Shown here piece by piece: positions 59,474 through 64,000 of a stretch of 64,000 bases of DNA (position 1 is its first letter; the number at the start of each line of letters is the position of its first letter). Source of the stretch: Cyclina sinensis. Taxonomy: Eukaryota; Mollusca; Bivalvia; Venerida; Veneridae. The notes beneath the pieces are model-generated. The model had not been told where the DNA came from. It did no database searches and saw nothing but the letters and a program-made list of their open reading frames with translations. The position numbers and the translations under genes are program-made. Location: positions 20,782,047 through 20,846,046 of the forward strand of contig JAAONU010000010.1 in the NCBI GenBank assembly GCA_012932295.1. Reading direction: 5' to 3'.

Positions 59474-59887
59474 ACTCATCTGAGCACTATGTGCTCAAGG
59501 TGAGCCGTGTCCGTCGTTCGTCGTCAACTCTTTACTTTAAACAACATCTCCTCCTAAATCACTATGTGAAAGATGATAAAACTTTGCAGGGACGTACCTT
59601 GCATGAAGCTGTACCAAAGTTGTTGAAAGAATTTCATTTAATGAAGAACTCTTGTTGCTATGGCAACAAGAATGAAAAAAAATAAAAAAAGCTTCTTGTC
59701 TATAAGTGCTAAGCACAGAGGTCTCAAATATTGTGTGTAGCATTGCATAGTGGACCTCTACTAAGTTTATTCAAATAATGTCCCTGGTTTCACTTTTGTC
59801 CCCGCCCGAGGAGTCTTACACAGCGACCCCTTAGCCAACGTACTCAGGTGAGTGACCCAGGGCCATCGTGGCATTCTTGTTTTTTTT
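59474..59887. mobile_element. Dispersed bivalve-type repeat, ~410 bp
   Basis: It starts 'aactcatctgagcactatgtgctcaaggtgagc' with a GAGCAC/GTGCTC hairpin. It continues with 'tgtccgtcgttcgtcgtcaac' and 'gttgctatggcaac', and ends 'actcaggtgagtgacccagggccatcgtggcattcttgtttt'. I recognise this sequence type as very common in bivalve genomes (from memory). Class is uncertain, with no coding capacity. The frames at 59491-59685 and 59537-59743 lie inside it and are spurious. Confidence 0.8.
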
Positions 59888-60354
59888 AAATTACATGAGA
59901 TATAACACCGATAAATAATAACTTGGCACTTAAATAGATTGAATTGGTTTGCCCATATTTATGACTTTTGTGACTCCCCTGACACATTGTTATAAAGTAT
60001 CGCATTAATTCGTATTAAAAAGGTGAGAGTTGAACGTACGCACATCTTTGTTTTTCTGTCAAAACGTCATCTTAGAAAATCAAATGAACAAAACAAATCA
60101 TGCGCAATGCCATAGAAGTTAATCTCAATTTTAAGGGAGATTTGTATATCTGCCAGGCACATACATTCCAAGATGAAAAATAATGTATTCAATCGGGCTA
60201 GAGAACCCATTCATCAAATCAACAGCCTATCAGTCAGTTAAACGCGCTTAACTACTTACGTCACTTCCTTTTGAGTGGTTTCATTATTTGTTTTTTCTTT
60301 TTTTTTTTTTAAATGTAATACACTGAGATAACGTTTATGTCAAATGAGCACAAG

Positions 60355-60473
60355 TTATATTTCATAGCATAAGTCGATTTTCATGTCAAAATTGCTCATT
60401 TCGTATTCATACAAACTGTTTTCTGTCGAGTGATGCACAGATATCTCTATGGATTAAACTCTGTCAGAATGGA
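60355..60473 (-). pseudogene. Candidate exon, unit III of the minus-strand family (frame-broken)
   Basis: The acceptor TTTCCTTGTTTTGATAG ends at 60474 (minus strand), nearly identical to unit 0. After a stop (TAA, 60456-60454), apparently created by a one-base insertion, the frame SIEISVHHSTENSLYEYEMS continues open for 32 codons. It aligns with RKSVETSVDHTTDV of unit 0. Either a decayed exon or one using another upstream frame. Confidence 0.3.
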
Positions 60474-61046
60474 CTATCAAAACAAGGAAATCATACATAA
60501 CTTTATGTTTGGAATTATTTATAGTAGTTGCTAGTCAGAGAAAAGGAAACCTTTGCATCTTGTTGCAGAAAGGCAGACGTATTTTCTAAAGTTAACGATT
60601 ATAATACAAATTCTGTCCATGAGATGCCTAAATTTTAGATTTATGTATCCCAGTTGTTTAGAACTGACTTGATTTCTTTTGAAGATATAAATTCATTCAC
60701 AGCATGTAAACCAGTTTTCTCCTTTTATGATTGTCACGTGCTAAGTCACGTGCTATGTTTTGTGATGATTATGAAGGGTAATTAATAATAAATAAGATTA
60801 TATAAAATGCATTTAAATATCGTTGATAATATATATAAATATATTTATTCATATACTCTCACATAGCAATTAAAAAACTGTTTCAGAAACGACGACTGTC
60901 ACATATTTTATCAGTTACTGAAAAGTGCCATTTTCCTATCGTCGCATTCACAAGTTACGATGTAATGTAAAGGCTTTTTTGTTTTCTTGTCCAAATGTCT
61001 GATCTGTTATTTGATTTTTATCTATGGATTTTATATAAACAGCAAA

Positions 61047-61802
61047 TACGAGGGTTGTCCAACAAATACGAGAATACAGATTTTGGTCATTTTCAAATCA
61101 TTTGTATGAATACTTCTGTGGCTGAATCCTGTCATCTCAGCAATAACACGAACAGTCAGGTGCCTTTCTGAATCGAAGGCGTCAGATTGTCTTACTGATG
61201 ACGGTGATCACCAATGCGGTTCCTGCCACGTCCTGCATCGTCTTCAAGTGTACTCCTTCCTTCGTTTAAGCGTTTATGCCACTTAAACACAAGCCATTTT
61301 GATACACCTTTTGTACATTCACTATGTTTCAATAACTTCAGCGTTTGTATAGGCGTGTTTCTTAAGTCTGTCCAAAATTTTATAACTGCCCTGACATCTT
61401 TTCTTTCAAAAGACATCATGACGTTAAAACTGTAAATAACCTTCCTTTAGAATTACTTTCCTTACCTGAATTAGAACTGTCCAAACAACGTCATATTTTG
61501 CCATGACGTCACTTAATGATGGTAACATCGTTTACCTTAAATCTATATGTTTCTTACAATATGAAGGCATTTTGCTTAGATATATTATAAAGTTACGCAC
61601 TGATATTGAAACCCCGGGGTAGCTGCAATGCGTTTTTATAGCAACATGGTGCATGAATACTTACGGTAAAAAACAGGTCAGTCCGTAGTGGTTTATATAG
61701 CAGAAAAATGTTTTAACCACCATCTTGCACATTTTTGTGTATGTAAATTGGAAAATATGGAAGTTACAAGATAAGGCTATGTATTTTTGGACAACCCTCG
61801 TA
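61047..61802 (-). mobile_element. Internally deleted mariner-like element
   Basis: The ends TACGAGGGTTGTCCAA and its complement are perfect 16-bp inverted repeats. Similarity extends to ~22 bp, with TA at both borders (the mariner/Tc1 target). At 756 bp it is shorter than a full mariner (~1.3 kb). It encodes only the DNA-binding part of the transposase on the minus strand. The catalytic DDD domain is missing, the reading frame running directly into the left terminal repeat. It lies between exon-like parts of unit III (60473 and 62623). Confidence 0.93.
61050..61419 (-). pseudogene. Mariner transposase N-terminal domain, frameshifted
   Basis: ATG at 61419 starts MMSFERKDVRAVIKFWTDL. The first helix-turn-helix follows, ending GVSKWLVFKWHKRLNEGRST and LEDDAGRGR, the family's 'FKWFKRFKEGRxxLEDDxRxGRP' block. 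The frame stops at 61192, but a +1 shift near 61199 continues the protein with SVRQSDAFDSERHLTVRVIA, EMTGFSHRSIHTND and LKMTKIC. These match the second helix-turn-helix and the 'TEDLxMRKVC' block. Right after that the frame enters the terminal repeat. So both DNA-binding motifs survive, with one frameshift, and all catalytic residues are gone. The ~380 bp upstream of the ATG is longer than usual for mariner. Confidence 0.88.
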
Positions 61803-62275
61803 TAAATCAGTTTTCAGTAATGGAACATCTATAAGCCGATTCATGTCATTTATATCAATAACCAAAGATTCAATAAAGACCTGTTTTGATGTATTTCAGT
61901 TGTAAAATATTTAAACGCTGTTTTCCGGTGTCAGTGTCTGAAATTTAAATATATTTTAAGCTACATCTTGATAAATCAGAACATAACCGGAATTTCACGT
62001 AAAAGCGAGAGAAATATGGAATTCATAAAACATAAAAAAAATGTTGCTTAGTTTCTGTGAATAACAGTTGTTCATGCAAAACAAACATCTAAATCAGACA
62101 AATATACATGATGCATTGCAAAGCATAATGTTAGAATTAGAGACACGTAGGACAAGGAATACAAAAATTATAAACAAACAGTTTGGTCTTAAAAATGATC
62201 AGAAAATTAGTAATAGTACAAGGACAGCAATACATCCGTTGATCATTTTATTCAAAGAAACAATTTCTACCTTTA

Positions 62276-62372
62276 TTATTACAATAGTAGGACACCTATT
62301 TTATGGTCCGCGTGAGAGCATAAAACAGATGCGCGATGACGTAGTATCCTACCATTGTTATTATTACAGAAG
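62276..62372. repeat. Short foldback, ~95 bp
   Basis: 'attacaatagtaggacac' and 'gtatcctaccattgttatta' pair across ~60 bp with GC-rich 'gtccgcgtgagag' and 'gatgcgcgatgacg' inside. It lies within an otherwise unsupported open frame (62068-62382). Confidence 0.45.
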
Positions 62373-62506
62373 CCAATCATAGTACCACCAATCAATGTGT
62401 AACATTTCTTATAAAATATACTCCTTGCAAGTGTTAAAATTTGCATCTGAATATAGAAATGTCCGAACCTAAGCAATAACGTATTGGTCTCGGAAGGAAA
62501 TCTAAC

Positions 62507-62623
62507 TTAAACAGATTTATACGGGCTCATCAATCTTCCCACTGACCATGGTGTTTGATTGACATCTAAGTTTTTATTGTCCGGTAGTAATTGCTCTCTG
62601 TTAATCAAGTCTGCGATAGATAA
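62507..62623 (-). pseudogene. Unit III first-exon paralogue with lost ATG
   Basis: Aligned with units I and II, the start ATG is TTA here (62623-62621), but the frame continues open: LSIADLINREQLLPDNKNLD and then VNQTPWSVGRLMSPYKSV, 39 codons in all, with the last as stop. The TATA box (TTTATAAATG, 62673-62664) and the word AACCAATATCAAC just upstream are shared with unit I. The GT of the unit I donor is AT here. It probably lost its start and donor, unless an upstream start is used. Confidence 0.3.
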
Positions 62624-62786
62624 GTTGATATTGGTTATTCTGAAGTACGGAGAGACTTTTGTAGACATTTATAAAGCGGTCGAAATTAGCCCTGGTATGT
62701 TTCTTTAGCTTTGCATGGAAGTCAGTATCAGAATGTTTCAAGTCCCAAAGCTTTAGACGAACATGGCATTTTTGAATAAGTTGCAT

Positions 62787-64000
62787 CTTTTTTTATGGAT
62801 GTGATATATAGAAAAATAGGTTGGTGTCTTTGATTGAGAAAGTTTAACTGGCGAGGGCGTAGGAATTTATCTGGTTAGACGAAGGCGAACCCGAGAAATT
62901 TCGGAGCCGAGCCAGCTATTTTTTTTCATCCACGTCACCGACTTATTATTCTATTTTTCCTGTCACGTAGTTTCTTTTGTTTTATATCGACAAAAACATA
63001 AACAGAATGCAAGTGCAAGATCTAGTAATGTTCTGATTTAAAGTAATCTGGCTGATCACATGATCAGGTACGCTCCCTCGCAGCTAAATGAATACACTAC
63101 CGTTACTTCACACCGCTGCTTTAAAACCAGTAGATTTATGATATCGACCTTTACAATGAACTTAAAAACAACCAATGAAAGTGCACAATTATCCCCAAAA
63201 CCGAATAATCTTTAAACCATTTTTTCATTGGTTTAAACGATCATGTGATTCCAAAAATTATAAATAGACGGGTGTTTTCTGACAATTTTGTAAACACATT
63301 TCAACTACGCCTTTATGTAAACATCTTAATACAGCAATTAAACGTCCTAAAAACAACCATACCATCATGATTTTAACCTTTTTGATAGTTTGATTGGTTT
63401 ATTTACGTATACATATTAAAAAAAAACACTTTCAAATACGTAAGTAACTTGCAGACATGCATTGTTTGTTTACATTTGGGGTTGTCAATTGTATGTATGG
63501 ACATTTCGTTGTAAGCTAGTCACTGACTGGTTGAAAAGTAACCGTGGTTTTCCCTGTCTAAAAATAAAAATATCGTTCTGAAAATTGAATTTTAGCAGAG
63601 GAAAGAAAGTGAAACATTCGACCGATGCGCAGGAGAGTAATGATCAGGCAACAGTATATCAAGGTCACGTGACCAACTGCCGTAGACAAAATAAAATATA
63701 CGGCACCTTGTTTATCGGTTCGAAATTGTTATTAGTGACAGGATAAATATCACGAAGCATGGTTGTCCTTGTGTCATCTCAAACATTATTTACGTACCTA
63801 TGTAAAGTTCCACCGATGAAATTGTCTTGTGTTTTCAACTACTGGCTTCAGTTAACCTATCGTTCGTGCTGCTTTGCAATATGGCCCGCTCTCCTTGGAG
63901 AGAGATATGTTATTTAAGGTTGTCGGGGAGCGTAAATAAATAGAACAGAAAACATCCTATAACAAACATTACATCCTGTGTGTATTTCGCCAAAACACGA
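62787..64000. other. No gene seen
   Basis: There is a small hairpin CCGAGAAATTTCGG (62891-62904) and a palindrome CTCTCCTTGGAGAG (63890-63903). 'aaggtcacgtgacc' near 63660 contains the palindrome GGTCACGTGACC. No exon or repeat family recognised. Confidence 0.4.

Noticed and set aside
59491..59743. Two ~65-codon frames on both strands
   Set aside because: Inside a dispersed repeat.
62068..62382. 104-codon plus-strand frame
   Set aside because: Runs through a ~95-bp foldback at its 3' end, has no recognisable domain and no splice context.

Overview
This is a gene-poor, AT-rich (about two thirds A+T) piece of an animal nuclear genome. The dispersed repeats suggest a bivalve mollusc. They include elements beginning with a 'cccccatcgaagatg' hairpin followed by CGGT-rich sequence and ~145-bp tandem units, MITEs with TTAACCCATTWATG ends, and a repeat of the 'ctgagcac..gtgctcaaggtgagc' type. 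The assignment rests on remembered repeat families, not on a search. No rRNA, true tRNA, CRISPR array or bacterial-style operon was seen, and nearly all long open frames are chance or lie in repeats.

The only confidently recognised gene is a plus-strand first coding exon at 39975-40638. It encodes a signal peptide and the N-terminal half of a natriuretic-peptide-receptor-like (ANF_receptor / type-1 periplasmic-binding fold) ectodomain. A TATA box lies 55 bp upstream of its ATG and a clean GTAAGT donor ends it in phase 1. I could not find its next exon in the remaining 23 kb.

Layout. 1-9 kb: a hairpin cluster, GATA and CA microsatellites, two copies (one old, one young) of a tandem-repeat-bearing transposon, the younger nested in a long-arm foldback element, then a MITE. 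9-15 kb: nothing recognisable. 15.6-33 kb: an old direct triplication with a 6-7 kb period. It has paralogous TATA-containing minus-strand promoter-like blocks, candidate small secreted ORFs, a degenerate non-LTR reverse transcriptase inserted into one copy, and a 17-unit minisatellite. 33-39 kb: low-complexity tracts, degenerate tandem repeats and a TTAA-flanked element. 39.9-40.6 kb: the receptor exon. 40.6-52 kb: presumed intron or intergenic DNA with many MITEs, including two more TTAA-flanked elements. 52.5-62.8 kb: a second multi-copy region on the minus strand with paralogous TATA boxes, short exon-1-like reading frames (MSITDLIN...) and paralogous splice acceptors. A DNA-binding-domain-only mariner derivative sits in one copy.

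The strongest unexplained signals are: (1) ~440-bp TTAA-flanked inverted-repeat elements that each carry a tRNA-like A-box/B-box module in the middle; (2) the two independent local multiplications of short minus-strand units whose gene content I cannot name; (3) a mariner derivative that keeps only the helix-turn-helix domain; (4) a ~106-nt hairpin just inside the receptor's first intron. All coordinates and alignments were made by eye.
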